Assembly (NCBI GenBank): GCA_963585895.1
Contig: CAUZXS010005791.1
Coordinates: forward strand, 1-64,000
Reading direction: 5' to 3'
DNA: 64,000 nt
From: Sepioteuthis lessoniana
Lineage: Eukaryota; Mollusca; Cephalopoda; Myopsida; Loliginidae
The notes under the pieces were generated by a model, which was not told the origin of the DNA, searched no databases, and saw only the letters and a list, made by a program, of their open reading frames with translations. Each line of letters starts with the position of its first letter. Position 1 is the stretch's first letter. The position numbers and the translations under genes were made by a program. Shown one piece after another: positions 11,161-20,718 of this stretch.

Positions 11161-11190
11161 AAATAATGTTGCCTTTCTGCAATAAAGCAG

Positions 11191-11750
11191 GTGCCTTCAA
11201 TAAGTTTCCTGACTTTTTTTGTACAGGCATTTAAAATTGTTGTAGACTCTTGAAAATTCACTATGTTATTGCTATACATCTTATGAGATGACTGACCAAT
11301 TTTTATGATTTCGGGTTCAATTGAACAGCTACAGCAGCAATTGAACAGCTACACCCTACTAAAGCCTGATTGTCACAGCTGGTGAATTTCAAAAATGCAA
11401 TCTGGACGTGGGGACATTTTAGAAGAACGATACCTAATAAAATTCTGTTTTAAACTTGCAAAAAATCCCACAGAAACATATGGAATGCTTCAGACTGCTT
11501 TTGGAGCATCTTGCATGAATCGAGCATCAGTTTTTGAGTGGCATAAGAGATTCAAGGAAGGCAGGGAGTCTGTGAGGGATGATGAGAGGTGTGGGAGGAG
11601 TAAGGAAGTCAGAACACCAGAGTTGATTGGCCAAATAAAGAATTTCATGGATAAGGACTGTCGTGTGTCTATAGAGACAATAAGTGCACAGTTTGATGTC
11701 AGTGTGGGAACTGTACACACAATTATTCACGAGGAACTGAAGATGCAGAA
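11191..11750 (+). mobile_element. mariner-type transposon, 5' part (copy 1)
   Basis: The 5' terminal repeat reads AATAAGTTTCCTGACTTTTT at 11200. A 121-codon frame at 11395-11757 encodes the transposase N-terminus: a helix-turn-helix part with [20 protein letters not shown], then [20 protein letters not shown], the paired DNA-binding helices of mariner transposases. Similarity to the other copies stops near 11750, before the catalytic domain, so this copy cannot make active transposase. Confidence 0.85.
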
Positions 11751-11832
11751 AAAACATTAAATGTTCTTGGAAGAAAGCAACAAGATATAAAAAAAAGATA
11801 TAAACCTCTTTGTGGACCTATTCATTTTTAAA

Positions 11833-11958
11833 TACAAGGAGCACACAATAAGCTTCCAGACTTTTTTCGTATGGGCACTTTTATTGATAGTACACACATG
11901 AAACTCTAATCCCCTTTGAAGTAATCTCCTCTGGCTGCAATGCACTTGTTGTACCGTT
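11833..11958 (-). mobile_element. mariner 3' terminal fragment in opposite orientation
   Basis: AATAAGCTTCCAGACTTTTT and the following ~100 bp equal the 3' end of the mariner copies at 24.8, 35.4 and 49.5 kb. It is flanked by a 23 bp direct repeat, CTCTTTGTGGACCTATTCATTTT (11807-11829 and 11960-11982). Confidence 0.8.
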
Positions 11959-12039
11959 CCTCTTTGTGGACCTATTCATTTTGAAATATTTACTTTTTTC
12001 TCTCTCTGGACCAACAAGAAAAATAAAGAAAAAATCTTT

Positions 12040-12044
<5 letters not shown>

Positions 12045-12081
<37 letters not shown>
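12045..12081. repeat. (TA)n microsatellite
   Basis: TA run abutting the 3' end of a reverse family 2 SINE. Confidence 0.9.
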
Positions 12082-12087
<6 letters not shown>

Positions 12088-12330
12088 TAAATTTGGCAAC
12101 TGTAGTCAAGAGTGACTTGAAGGCTTTCTTTTCATTAGCTACTACACCAAGGTGTAGGGGAGAGCACTACTCATTTCCTTGGATTGCTCCACTTTACCTT
12201 TGATCCATACCTTATAATGCTGTTAATAATACAAGGCAGCATCAAGTATCATTTTTTAGGCTTTGGTATGACTTGACCTGGGATTGAACCTGGGTCTCCT
12301 GAACACTGTAGCTACCAGACCAATGGGCCA

Positions 12331-12333
<3 letters not shown>
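12082..12333 (-). repeat. SINE family 2
   Basis: It is nearly full length: tail side AAATTTGGCAACTGTAGTCA, then CTACACCAAGGTGTAGGG, and the tRNA-like head with GGATTGAACCTGGGTCTCC and CCAATGGGCCA on the complementary strand. A (TA)n run follows. Confidence 0.8.

Positions 12334-12383
<50 letters not shown>
12334..12383. repeat. (TA)n microsatellite
   Basis: About 25 TA units. Confidence 0.95.
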
Positions 12384-12387
<4 letters not shown>

Positions 12388-12461
12388 CAGGATATAGCAT
12401 TAAATAACCCACTAGGGTTGATATAGTTGATTCTCTGCTGCTTAGACTGGAACAAGCAACA

Positions 12462-12640
12462 AAAGGCATTGGTCTCTATATGAACTCAGAAAAAACATTC
12501 ATGTTTTAATTAAAGTGATTCAATCAGTAAGTAAAATCTTGTAACCAAGATGAACTGCTCTCCTAATTTCAGAAACTTGCAGTTTAATTAAAACACATGA
12601 ACTCTTTTTTATTTCCGTCCATGTAGAGACCAATGCCTTT
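12462..12640. repeat. inverted repeat, ~50 bp imperfect arms
   Basis: The arm 12462-12514 (AAAGGCATTGGTCTCTATAT..TTTTAATTAAA) is the reverse complement, with several gaps, of 12583-12640 (TTTAATTAAAACACATGAAC..GTAGAGACCAATGCC). Confidence 0.7.
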
Positions 12641-12724
12641 CCAGACATTTTGTTACATCTATCTCTATCTGTGGAGAAAAATTGAAAAAATAAGTAATCA
12701 AAAGTGAAAAATTTATTGTGAAGG

Positions 12725-12770
12725 AAAGTCGACGTTAGATGTTTCTCTAATGAACCTTCATCAGGACTTT
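12725..12770 (-). ncRNA. hammerhead-ribozyme-like motif, type 1
   Basis: On the minus strand the order is AAAGTC (stem I), CTGATGA (core), a short stem II region, GAAA (core), a C..G closing pair, GTC (cleavage triplet), GACTTT (stem I partner, perfect 6 bp). This is the minimal type I arrangement known from Penelope-like elements. Stem II is weak in this copy. Activity is inferred only. Confidence 0.55.
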
Positions 12771-12784
12771 AGAATGGTGATAAT

Positions 12785-13025
12785 GAAACTACTTGCCCAA
12801 TCAGCTGGGGCTGTAGAATACATAGACTGCTTCTCTGCAGAGGGGTACCCTCTACAATGAGTGTCTTGGATATGACACTTATCAATCTGATAGTGAGGTT
12901 CCAGTAATGCTGGAGCTTTGGGGAATGTGAAGCACCCCTTCATTGCCATTGGTCCCAGGTCCACTCCAGCTCAGAGTGGTAGTACCTGATTGGGTCCTAT
13001 CTATGGGTCAAATAGAACTAAGCTG
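12785..13025 (+). repeat. composite repeat, 230 bp head
   Basis: Starts GCCCAATCAGCTGGGGCTGT, passes through TGCAGAGGGGTA and GTAATGCTGGAGCTTTGGGG, and ends GTCCTATCTATGGGTCAAAT. The first ~60 bp equal the 5' head of the LINE at 14399. The TACTTATGCTAAACTGAATT minisatellite follows. Confidence 0.75.
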
Positions 13026-13500
13026 CATACTTATGCTAAACTGAATTACTTGAAATAGAACTGTTTTGATATTTAAACTGTGTACTTATGCTAAACTGAA
13101 TTGTTTGAATTAGAACTGTTTGAGTAAACTGAGTAACTTGAAATAGAAATGTTTTTGACAAATAAATTGTGTTCTTGCATTTAAACTGCATACTTATCCT
13201 AAACTGAATTGCTTGAAATAGAACTGTTTTGATATTTAAACTGTGTAATTTTATTTTTACCATTTAACTAATCTCTTACATATCATGTCTATTTATTTAA
13301 ATGTGTGCAAACAAATGATTGATGTTAAATTGTTGCTGTTTCATAGAAGTTTTTGAGACCGTATGACTCTGTGTAAACAAATGATTAAAAGTAAATAGAA
13401 TGATTTATATTGGATAGAAGTACGTGAAATGACTTAATTGTGTTGAAAAATAAACTCTGGACTGTTTAAAATTGTTATTAGCAAAATATTTACAAATCAT
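13026..13500 (+). repeat. minisatellite arrays of the composite repeat
   Basis: 13026-13260 has units with CATACTTATGCTAAACTGAA and GAAATAGAACTGTTTTGA; 13262-13490 has the ~70 bp GTGTAAACAAATGATT type. The reverse-strand frames here come only from the repeat. Confidence 0.75.
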
Positions 13501-13985
13501 ATGTATGTACATAGAAGACAAAATGAACCTAACCTTTCTTGGCATTAAAAGACCCACAAAGGTTGATATGCTGTTAAACAAAACTCATTCAAATGAACCG
13601 TCATCAGGACTTTAGAATGGTGATACCAAGTGTTGATAGAACAACAATGGATGTGTAACAAAATACAAAAAAAAAACAGGGGAGGAGAGCATATATAAAG
13701 AAAAATCATGAATGTCCAATCATTTAAGCATTCTTTTTCAAAAAACTATCATTATCATCATTGCCTAATACAATCACATGATAGTTTTTTGAAAAAGAAT
13801 GCTTAAATGATTGAACATTTATGATTTTTCTTTATATATGCTTTCCTCCTTTGGTTGTCTAAATTTCTGAGAAGAAGCTTGATGATTTTCATCATTAAGG
13901 GTTTTCGGACAATTGTCTTCATCTTTATTGTTATTTTCATGTTTCGGCTGATATGTCCTCCGGCCTTCTTCCCAAGTTCAACGAA

Positions 13986-14027
13986 CACCTGAAGAAGGCC
14001 GGAGGACATATCGGCTGAAACGTTGTG
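13986..14027 (+). ncRNA. hammerhead-ribozyme-like motif, type 2
   Basis: The order is CAC, CTGAAGA (13989-13995), a stem II of AG(G)CCG/CGGCT closing GAGGACATAT, GAAA (14017-14020), C-G closing pair, GTT cleavage triplet (14022-14024), GTG. All invariant core positions are met (position 7 may vary). The mirror copy near 13945 on the minus strand has lost the CTG of its core. Confidence 0.5.
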
Positions 14028-14168
14028 GAAATAACAATAAAGATGAAGACGAATAGTCTGAAAACCCTTAATGATCAAAAACTCTCCTCCCTTGGTTTTT
14101 TTTTTTTTTTTTTTGGTATTTTGTTACACATCCATTGTTTTTCCATCAACACTTGGTAATACCATTCT

Positions 14169-14218
14169 AAAGTTCGGATGAAGATTCATTAAAACCGAAA
14201 TATTTTAATGTTGACTTT
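14169..14218 (+). ncRNA. hammerhead-like motif, type 1, core mutated
   Basis: AAAGTT, CGGATGA (U4 of the core replaced by G), GAAA at 14197-14200, GTT at 14210-14212, GACTTT. Layout matches the 12725 copy, but the core change predicts no activity. The matching minus-strand half at 13596-13613 is truncated after the first core. Confidence 0.45.
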
Positions 14219-14269
14219 TCTTTACTTCTGATTACATTGTTTTTCAATATTTCTCCATACTGTCAGATT

Positions 14270-14394
14270 CGTTTCCATTATTCACTTTCTATCTATCTGT
14301 CTATATATCTCATTATGTTTTTATATCTATCTCTGTCAGTCTATTCATATCTCTCTCTCCTTTTTTATATCTGTCTATCTCTGTCAGTCTATTC
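14270..14394 (+). repeat. ~48 bp pyrimidine-rich tandem array, left part
   Basis: Units such as TATCTGTCTATCTCTGTCAG, also found at 20084-20260. The LINE below sits between the two parts, so it appears to have landed within one array. Confidence 0.7.
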
Positions 14395-14934
14395 TCTCGC
14401 CCTATCGGTTGGGGCTGTAGAATACGCCGACTGCACCTCTGCAGAGGGGTAAACCCCCCCCTAATAGGGCCGCCTGTTGGCCGTGGGCGGCGACCCGTAA
14501 GTCACTAGGACGGGATCCTGGTGGTTGAGCAGTCATTCATCCAGCAACAGAGTGGTCAATAGCTTGCAACACACTACTTTGGCCCTTACTTGGTCTGATG
14601 GACGGTCGGATTGGGCCTGATCCGATCAATCGGCTGGTCTTGTCATGCCCTAGCACCTGCATGTTTATTTCTCCCAAATGTACTAATCAATCTGCATCTG
14701 CAGAACAATTCCTAACCCTTTTTTATAGGTGCTAGAAGGCTGGAGCTGAGAGTCAATTGTGTTGAGCATAGAGTTTTGACCTCTGTTAAAATTTCAGGCA
14801 CTAAAATCAGAAATTATCAGATACTCGGAATTTCGCTCTTGATACGAGTATACTGGTAATGTATCCCTATCTCAGCCAGGGCGAATGGGTTTCCCCACTA
14901 GCTTATTCCCAACACAAGTTGGACTCCACGGTGG

Positions 14935-15783
14935 GTGGTGGAGCATAGGATCAATGAAAAACATGCACCAATCATGGCTTCTTTCAAAAAATCCAAAAGA
15001 TATTTGTCCAACTCTGACGCAGAAACAGAAAATTACTTTCCCAGATTCATCATTATTGAATCATTACAAGATACAAAATTAGATCAACTGTCACCTTTTT
15101 TGATTGAAAAAATAATATCCAGTAGATCCAACCCAAAAACTGTGAAGAAACTCCGAACTAGAAATCTGCTTGTAGAAGTGGAAAGCAAAAAACATGCAGA
15201 TAACCTACTAAAAATGGAAAAATTTCATAATCTTAAATGTCGTGCCTATCCTCACGCCAAATTAAATACCTCCAAAGGCATTGTGAGAAGTAAGGAACTC
15301 TCACTAGCAACACCGGAAGAGATTGAAACAGCTTTCAAAAAACAAGGAATAAAAGAATACAGAAGGGTCACTATTCGCCGAAATGATGAAACAATACAGA
15401 CTCATACATATATTCTGACTTTTGAGAAACCATCAATACCAAAAGAAATCAGAATTGGCTACACAATAGAAAGTGTAGAGCAGTATATACCAGCTCCACT
15501 GCGATGTTTTAAGCGTAAAAAATTCGGACATCACAAAGAAATATGTAGAGGACGCCAAGTATGTGGCAAATGTGGCAAACGTGACCCAGATCATATGGAA
15601 AATGAATGCAAGAGTATAAAATGTGCAAACTGCCATGAGGAACACCCTGCCTTTTCAAGAAGTTGTGCCATTTATAAGAAAGAAAAAGAGATAATATTTA
15701 TCAAGCACACAAAAAATATACCTTCCCTGAAGCAAGGAAAATTGTTGAAAGATATAGGGGAACTAAAACATATGCTAATGTAG
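14935..15783 (+). pseudogene. LINE ORF1, nucleic-acid-binding gag-like protein
   Basis: A 282-residue open frame. The central part resembles the RNA-binding fold preceding the zinc knuckles in I/Jockey ORF1 proteins. Residues ~190-250 carry cysteine-rich knuckles: CFKRKKFGHHKEIC, CGKCGKRDPDHMENEC and CANCHEEHPAFSRSC. The first should be C-x2-C but has CFKR, so one cysteine is lost. A stop at 15783 is followed by further gag-like sequence with stops to about 16000. The first ATG in frame lies in the leader, so the true start is uncertain. Confidence 0.75.
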
Positions 15784-16240
15784 CACAAAAAGTAAATCAA
15801 CCACCCCAGGATAGCACATCAATTGATAAATATCAAAAATTAATAGAAAAATTGATAAGTTTAAAAGCTAATGAATGGTTAACATTTCAAGAAAACCTTA
15901 AAAGAATGCATTCAACTGAAATGAAACAAAGTGAGCCTTGTATAAAAACAAAAGTAAATGCTAATACCAACACGGATGAAAACCCCAAAACCACTGAACA
16001 AAACTAAAGAAAAGTGATAAAGGTCACCAGTACAACTTCCAGACATTAACAAAGATATAAATGAAAATAAAACGAAAGATATTACCATCAAAAAACAAAA
16101 CCCAACTAAAAGAATTACTTAAACACAGCCCACCCCAATAATCACGCCAAACAAATTTGAAGAGATCGGAGAAATGGAGATTGAAAATAAAACTCCAATC
16201 AACAAATCTCAACCAAAAAAGTCACAAAAATCTAAACTAA

Positions 16241-16930
16241 ATGAATAAAATAATCCAATGGAACATCAGAGGAGCGAGGGTCAACTACTCTGAATTGTTA
16301 CTACTTATTACAAAATACTGCCCAGCAATCATATGCTTCCAAGAAACTCACCTCAAAAACAACACCTCCATCAACATAAAAAACTATTATTTGTACAACT
16401 ATATTAAACAGCACACTGATAGATCTTGTGGTGGATCGTCTATAATTATAAACAACAACATCCCTCACAGTGAAATTACTCTAAATACAAACATGCAAGC
16501 AGTCGCTATATCAGCAACCCTCTACAAAACAATAACAGTGTGTTCAGTATATATCCCCCCAAATGAAGAACCCAAGGAATTGGAGCTGAACAAGTTAATA
16601 GAACAACTACCAAGACCCTTTTTTATAATGGGGGACTTTAATAGCCATAATGAAATCTGTGGAAGTAAGAAAACCAACAAAAAGGGCAAAGTAATTGAAT
16701 CTTTATTAAATCAACACCAGTTGTGCATGTGCAACAATAAATCCAACACATATCTGCACCCAGCAACAGGCACATATTCTGCAATAGACCTATCGATATG
16801 TGACCCTTCCTTGTTTCTCGATTGCAAATGGAAAGTACATGACAACACCTGTGGAAGTGACCACTTTCTGATTTTATTACAAAACACCACTGATGAATTG
16901 AGTAAAAAAACTCCAAGCTGGAACCTATGA
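16241..16930 (+). pseudogene. LINE ORF2, endonuclease domain
   Basis: A 229-residue frame with apurinic-type endonuclease motifs: WNIRGARVN at the start, CFQETHL, YIPPNE, MGDFNSHNEICGS, then DLSICDPSL and CGSDHFLI. These carry the catalytic Glu, Asp/Asn and His positions. The frame ends in TGA at 16928-16930, splitting endonuclease from reverse transcriptase. It nicks target DNA for reverse-transcription priming in intact elements. Confidence 0.85.
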
Positions 16931-17803
16931 AAGGCTAACTGGGATGGTTTTAAAACTTCATGCCTTGCCCAACTAACCCCAGAAGCCAATAAAAACAATG
17001 AAGAAAACATTTTATATTTTACGAACACACCGTTAAACATAGCTGAAGAACATGTACCTAAAAGCTCTACCTCTACAAAGTACAATAGGCCATGGTTCAA
17101 CGAAGAATGTAAAAAAGCTATCAGATTACGGAAAGCGACTTTAAAAAAATTTAAAATAAACCCAACACAAGAAAATTTAAACACTTACAAAAACAGCCGA
17201 GCCAAAGTCCAAAAAATCATCAAAGACTCCGAAAGAAGTACATGGAGAAATTACGTTGCCAAAATAAATAGTAACACTAAGCCAAAAAAAGTATGGCAGA
17301 TGATTCGGAAAATAACTGGCCAAAATAACAATACTCCTACAAAACACTTCATTCACAATAATCTGAAAATCACAGATGAGAAAGATATAGCAAATCATCT
17401 CGCCAAAACTTTCTCGCAAAATTCATCTGCCAAATACCAAAGCAAAAGTTTTCAAATTATCAAAACAAAAGCAAAAAAAGTTAAAATCAAATTTCAAAGC
17501 AAAAACACTGAAACTTACAACTAACCTTTCTCTATAGCAGAACTAAAAGAATCCCTCAACAAGGCACACAATACAGCAGTCGGACCCGATAAAATACATA
17601 ATCAGTTCCTGAAAGAATTAGCCGAACCATCTAAAAATTTCCTCCTATAAATCTTCAATGATTTATGGAACAGCGGTGACATACCTAAAATATGGAAAGA
17701 AACCACAGTTATACCAATACCTAAACCTTTCAAAGACAATACAAATGCCAAAAATTACAGACCCATTTCTCTTAGCAGTTGTGTCGGCAAAACACTAGAA
17801 AGA
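16931..17803 (+). pseudogene. LINE ORF2, endonuclease-RT linker and RT N-terminus, broken
   Basis: The frame is recoverable in pieces (17300-17524 and beyond), with RPWFNEECKKAI, then RT motifs such as VGPDKIHNQFLKEL and NYRPISLSSCVGK. In-frame stops at 17522-17524 and 17648-17650 break it. Confidence 0.75.
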
Positions 17804-18454
17804 ATGGTAAATGCTAGATTGATCTGGTACTTAGAAACCAATAAATTAATAACAGAATACCAATCTGGTTTCAGAAGCCAAAGAAGCCCTATGGATCATC
17901 TGATTCGATTAGAAATATTCATCAGAGAGGCTTCTATTAAAAAAGAATATCTAGTGGCAGTTTTCTTCGATCTCGAAAAAGCATATGACACAACCTGGAA
18001 GTACGGCATTGTAAAAGATCTGAAAAACCTCGGATTAGAAGGCAGAATGCCAATATTTATCCAAAACTTCCTTCAAGATAGACGATTTAGAGTAAGAATG
18101 GGAGAGGTTTTCTCTGAAGAAAAACAACAAGAAATGGGTGTACCTCAAGGCAGGGTATTGTCTGTCATGCTGTTCAATATAAAAATTAATAATATTGTGA
18201 AAAACATAAATAGCGGAACAAACTGTGTGTTGTATGTGGATGACTTCCTGATCTGCTACAGAGCAAGAAACATGAATCATATAGAAAGACAACTTCAAAT
18301 ATGCCTTGATAAGCCCCACAAATGGACCACGGAGAATGGATTAAAATTTTCAAAAGAAAAAACGAAATGCATTGACTTCTGCTACCAATGTAAGCTCTAC
18401 CTAGATCCAGTACTGAAAATTAACCACACTGAAATACCAATTGTTGAACACTAG
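17804..18454 (+). pseudogene. LINE ORF2, reverse transcriptase core
   Basis: A 216-residue open frame with YQSGFRSQRSPMDHLIRL, FFDLEKAYDTTWK (motif A), MGVPQGRVLS (motif B, with Arg for the usual Ser/Thr) and YVDDFLIC (catalytic motif C). It ends at TAG 18452-18454 inside the thumb region, where the next codons continue the family pattern (KFLGIIFDRKLSF). Confidence 0.88.
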
Positions 18455-19015
18455 AAGTTTCTAGGAATCATTTTTGACCGCAAACTCTCCTTCATTCCAC
18501 ATATCAAATACTTGAGAACAAAATGCAACAAAACCATACAGTTACTTAGAACTATAGCACACACTAACAGGGGAGGAAGCAAAGAAACATTATTAAAATT
18601 ATATCACTCGTTAATCAGATCAAGACTCGATTATGGCTGCTTATATATGGGGCAGCCAGAAAGACATACTTGAAAGAACTAAACACTATACTCCACCAAG
18701 GACTTAGACTAGCCCTTGGAGCATATAGCATTTCTCCTATTAAAAGCCTATTGAAGCAGATGAACCACCTCTTACACTAAGACATGAAAAACTGGCTCTC
18801 CAATACTCTACAAAGCTGAAATCTTGCCCATCCAACCCAGCTTAAGACTGCACCTTCAACCGAAATACAAGCAACACTTTAAAAGAAAAGAAAAAACAAT
18901 AAAACCTTTTGGCCTTCAGATGATGTCGACCCTACAAGAATCAAAAATACCACTAAATAATATACATGAAGGCATTTTTCCACAAATACCACCCTAGATC
19001 ATTAAAACTCCCAAA
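18455..19015 (+). pseudogene. LINE ORF2, RT thumb and connection, degraded
   Basis: FLGIIFDRKLSFIPHIKYL follows in frame, then frame shifts near 18630-18800. The remaining pieces resemble the connection region before RNase H. Confidence 0.65.
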
Positions 19016-19669
19016 GTGATTCTCGAACTGAATGAACATTCCAAAACTAAGACCCACCCCAGCACTTATCAAGATAAATTTTACAATATTCTCCAACACC
19101 ACCCCGATCACCTCTATGTCTTTACGGATGGATCCAAGGATAATGGTAGGGCAGCGTGTGCAGCTGTTTTGAACAAAACAGTTCTTAAGAAAGCTCTTCC
19201 AAGGGAAAGCTCTATCTTCACTGCAGAAGCCCATACAATAGACCTAGCTCTCAACATCATCTCAAAGAGTAAGCATAAGAAATTTATAATATTTTCAAAC
19301 TCACTCTCTGTCTTGCTATCATTGAGAAATAAAAAATTTCAGAACCCTCTTATCATCAAACTGTTGAGTAGATTAGACTCAATGTCAAATAGAAAAGAAA
19401 TAATTATATGCTGGACCCCAAGCCACATTTGAGTGAGAGGGAATGAAAGAGCAGACTCAGCAGCCAAATCGGCCTTAGATCTGACACCTGATAAATCCAG
19501 GATACCATATACTGACCTGAAACCAACAATTAATAAATCCCTTCACACAAAATGGCAACAACAATGGAGCAATAACGTCCACAATAAACTCTTCCAAATT
19601 CAGCCCACCTTAGGAGAGTGGAGACCAGCATTGAGAAAATCAAGAAGAGAACAAGTTGTTGTATCCTGA
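19016..19669 (+). pseudogene. LINE ORF2, RNase H domain
   Basis: Motifs are YVFTDGSKDNGRAACAAV (first Asp), SSIFTAEAHTIDLAL (Glu), FSNSLSVLLSL, and CWTPSHI then [12 protein letters not shown] (final Asp). The third catalytic position reads Asn; the copy at 30.9 kb has Asp there. A TGA at 19430-19432 lies just before VRGNERAD. Confidence 0.85.
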
Positions 19670-19687
19670 TTGTGAATTGGTCATACA

Positions 19688-19909
19688 ATGCTTACTCACT
19701 CTTTCATTTTGAAACAGGAACCACAACCACAGTGTTTAACCTGCCAGACAACTTGCACGGTTAAACACATTCTTATAGAATGCAGAACTTTCGCTGTTAT
19801 CAGAAAGCGATTTTTCAAAGTAAATAACTTAACCGATCTGTTCGAGAACGTCAAAATAGATGACATTCTGTCCTTCTTGAGAGAGACAGAGTTGTACCAA
19901 AAAATATGA
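19688..19909 (+). pseudogene. LINE ORF2 C-terminal zinc motif
   Basis: [20 protein letters not shown] followed by [10 protein letters not shown] gives the Cys-Cys-His-Cys finger usual after RNase H in I-type LINEs. It ends at TGA 19907-19909, then the 3' UTR. Confidence 0.8.
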
Positions 19910-20083
19910 CAACTTAAAACTGGTTAATCTTGTGCAAACAAATGAAATCCTGCTAATAGAAAATTCTACCTACCTTAATATTCGTTTTGAAATCTTTGGT
20001 TGAATATGTATGTATATATAGACAGAATTTGGCATTAAATGACCTGCAAGGGTTGATATGCCATAAAATCCAAACAACCAACC

Positions 20084-20395
20084 ATATCCCTCTCTCCTTT
20101 TTTATATCTGTCTATCCCTGTCAGTCTATTTATATCTATCTATCCTTTTTTTATATCTGTCTATCTTTGTCAGTCTATTCATATCTCTCTCTTTTTTTTT
20201 TTTTTTTTTATATCTGTCTCTTTCAGTCTATTCATATCTATCTATCCCAGCATCCCAGCTTTTTATTTCTATCTATTAGAGTGGGCTGAAAGGTTCATAT
20301 GATTACCTCATATCTTCTGTGGATGACTCTTTGACCATTGGGATCCAAACACTGTAATACTGATGGAAGAAGTGTGTCAAACTCTGCAGAGGAGA
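20084..20395 (+). repeat. pyrimidine-rich tandem array, right part, and shared module
   Basis: Three to four units like those at 14270-14394, then (ATCT)-type sequence and the CTGAAAGGTTCATATGAT / GGGATCCAAACACTGTAATA module also seen at 9241-9345. Confidence 0.7.
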
Positions 20396-20487
20396 CCATA
20401 TTAAAAACAGCCTTATAACTTTTCAGCTAACCCTTACAGTTTACAAATTTCTATAAATAAAGTTTTTCATTTTTTTTCTCCTGGCAG

Positions 20488-20718
20488 ATTAAAGGAAAAT
20501 GACTCACAAAGGTACTCAAGATAGGGAACCATTTCTGCAATTTAAGAATTGCCGTCTTCTTTATAACCATGAATTAATTGAGGAAGATCTTTGGTGCCAA
20601 GGTGGAAAGATCGTCAACCCAGAAAAGGTTTTCTTCGATGAGAGAGCTTCTGCTGATACTCAAATTGATTGTCATGGCGGAATTATCTCCCCTGGTTATA
20701 TTGATGTACAAATAAATG
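20488..20718 (+). CDS. AMDHD2: AMDHD2 first coding exon
   Basis: The acceptor is a pyrimidine-rich tract ending CTGGCAG at 20487. The exon starts with 11 nt of 5' UTR, then the ATG at 20499. An in-frame TAA at 20490-20492 fixes this ATG as the start. It encodes residues 1-73 and ends in the conserved GYIDVQIN motif, whose Gln and Asn replace the HxH metal site of other amidohydrolases. The donor is G|GTAAGTA after 20718, leaving phase 1. An upstream non-coding exon is implied by the acceptor, but I could not locate it. Confidence 0.93.

Larger units (their letters stand above)
13590..14219. repeat. ~630 bp nested foldback element
   Basis: Three nested or adjacent inverted repeats are visible: outer 13600-13670 against 14100-14175 (GACTTTAGAATGGTGATACC pairs with GGTAATACCATTCTAAAGTT); 13685-13755 against 13785-13855 (around AATCATTTAAGCATTCTTTT); and 13900-13975 against 13995-14070 (around GGCCGGAGGACATATCGGCT). 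Hammerhead-like cores lie at the ends and in the middle. It resembles inverted terminal modules of a Penelope-like element without its coding part (inference). Confidence 0.7.
14397..20075 (+). mobile_element. I/Jockey-type LINE, near full length, inactivated
   Basis: In order: a 5' head (14397-14460) shared with the composite repeat, a leader to 14934, a gag-like ORF1, then ORF2 with endonuclease, reverse transcriptase, RNase H and a C-terminal zinc motif. The 3' UTR ends in TTTGGCATTAAATGACCTGC and GGTTGATATGCCATAAAAT. The same 3' end occurs in the copy at 31.4-31.6 kb, which fixes the tail as part of the element. Both ORFs contain stops or frame shifts. The RNase H domain suggests the I group rather than classical Jockey (inference). 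Confidence 0.88.

Noticed and set aside
13036..13263. 75-codon reverse-strand frame with repeated Gln-Phe-Ser-Ile motif
   Set aside because: It is the composite-repeat minisatellite read as protein.
14348..14394. ~47 bp long target-site duplication around the LINE
   Set aside because: The same unit is tandemly repeated in the right flank, so the match is explained by a pre-existing array.
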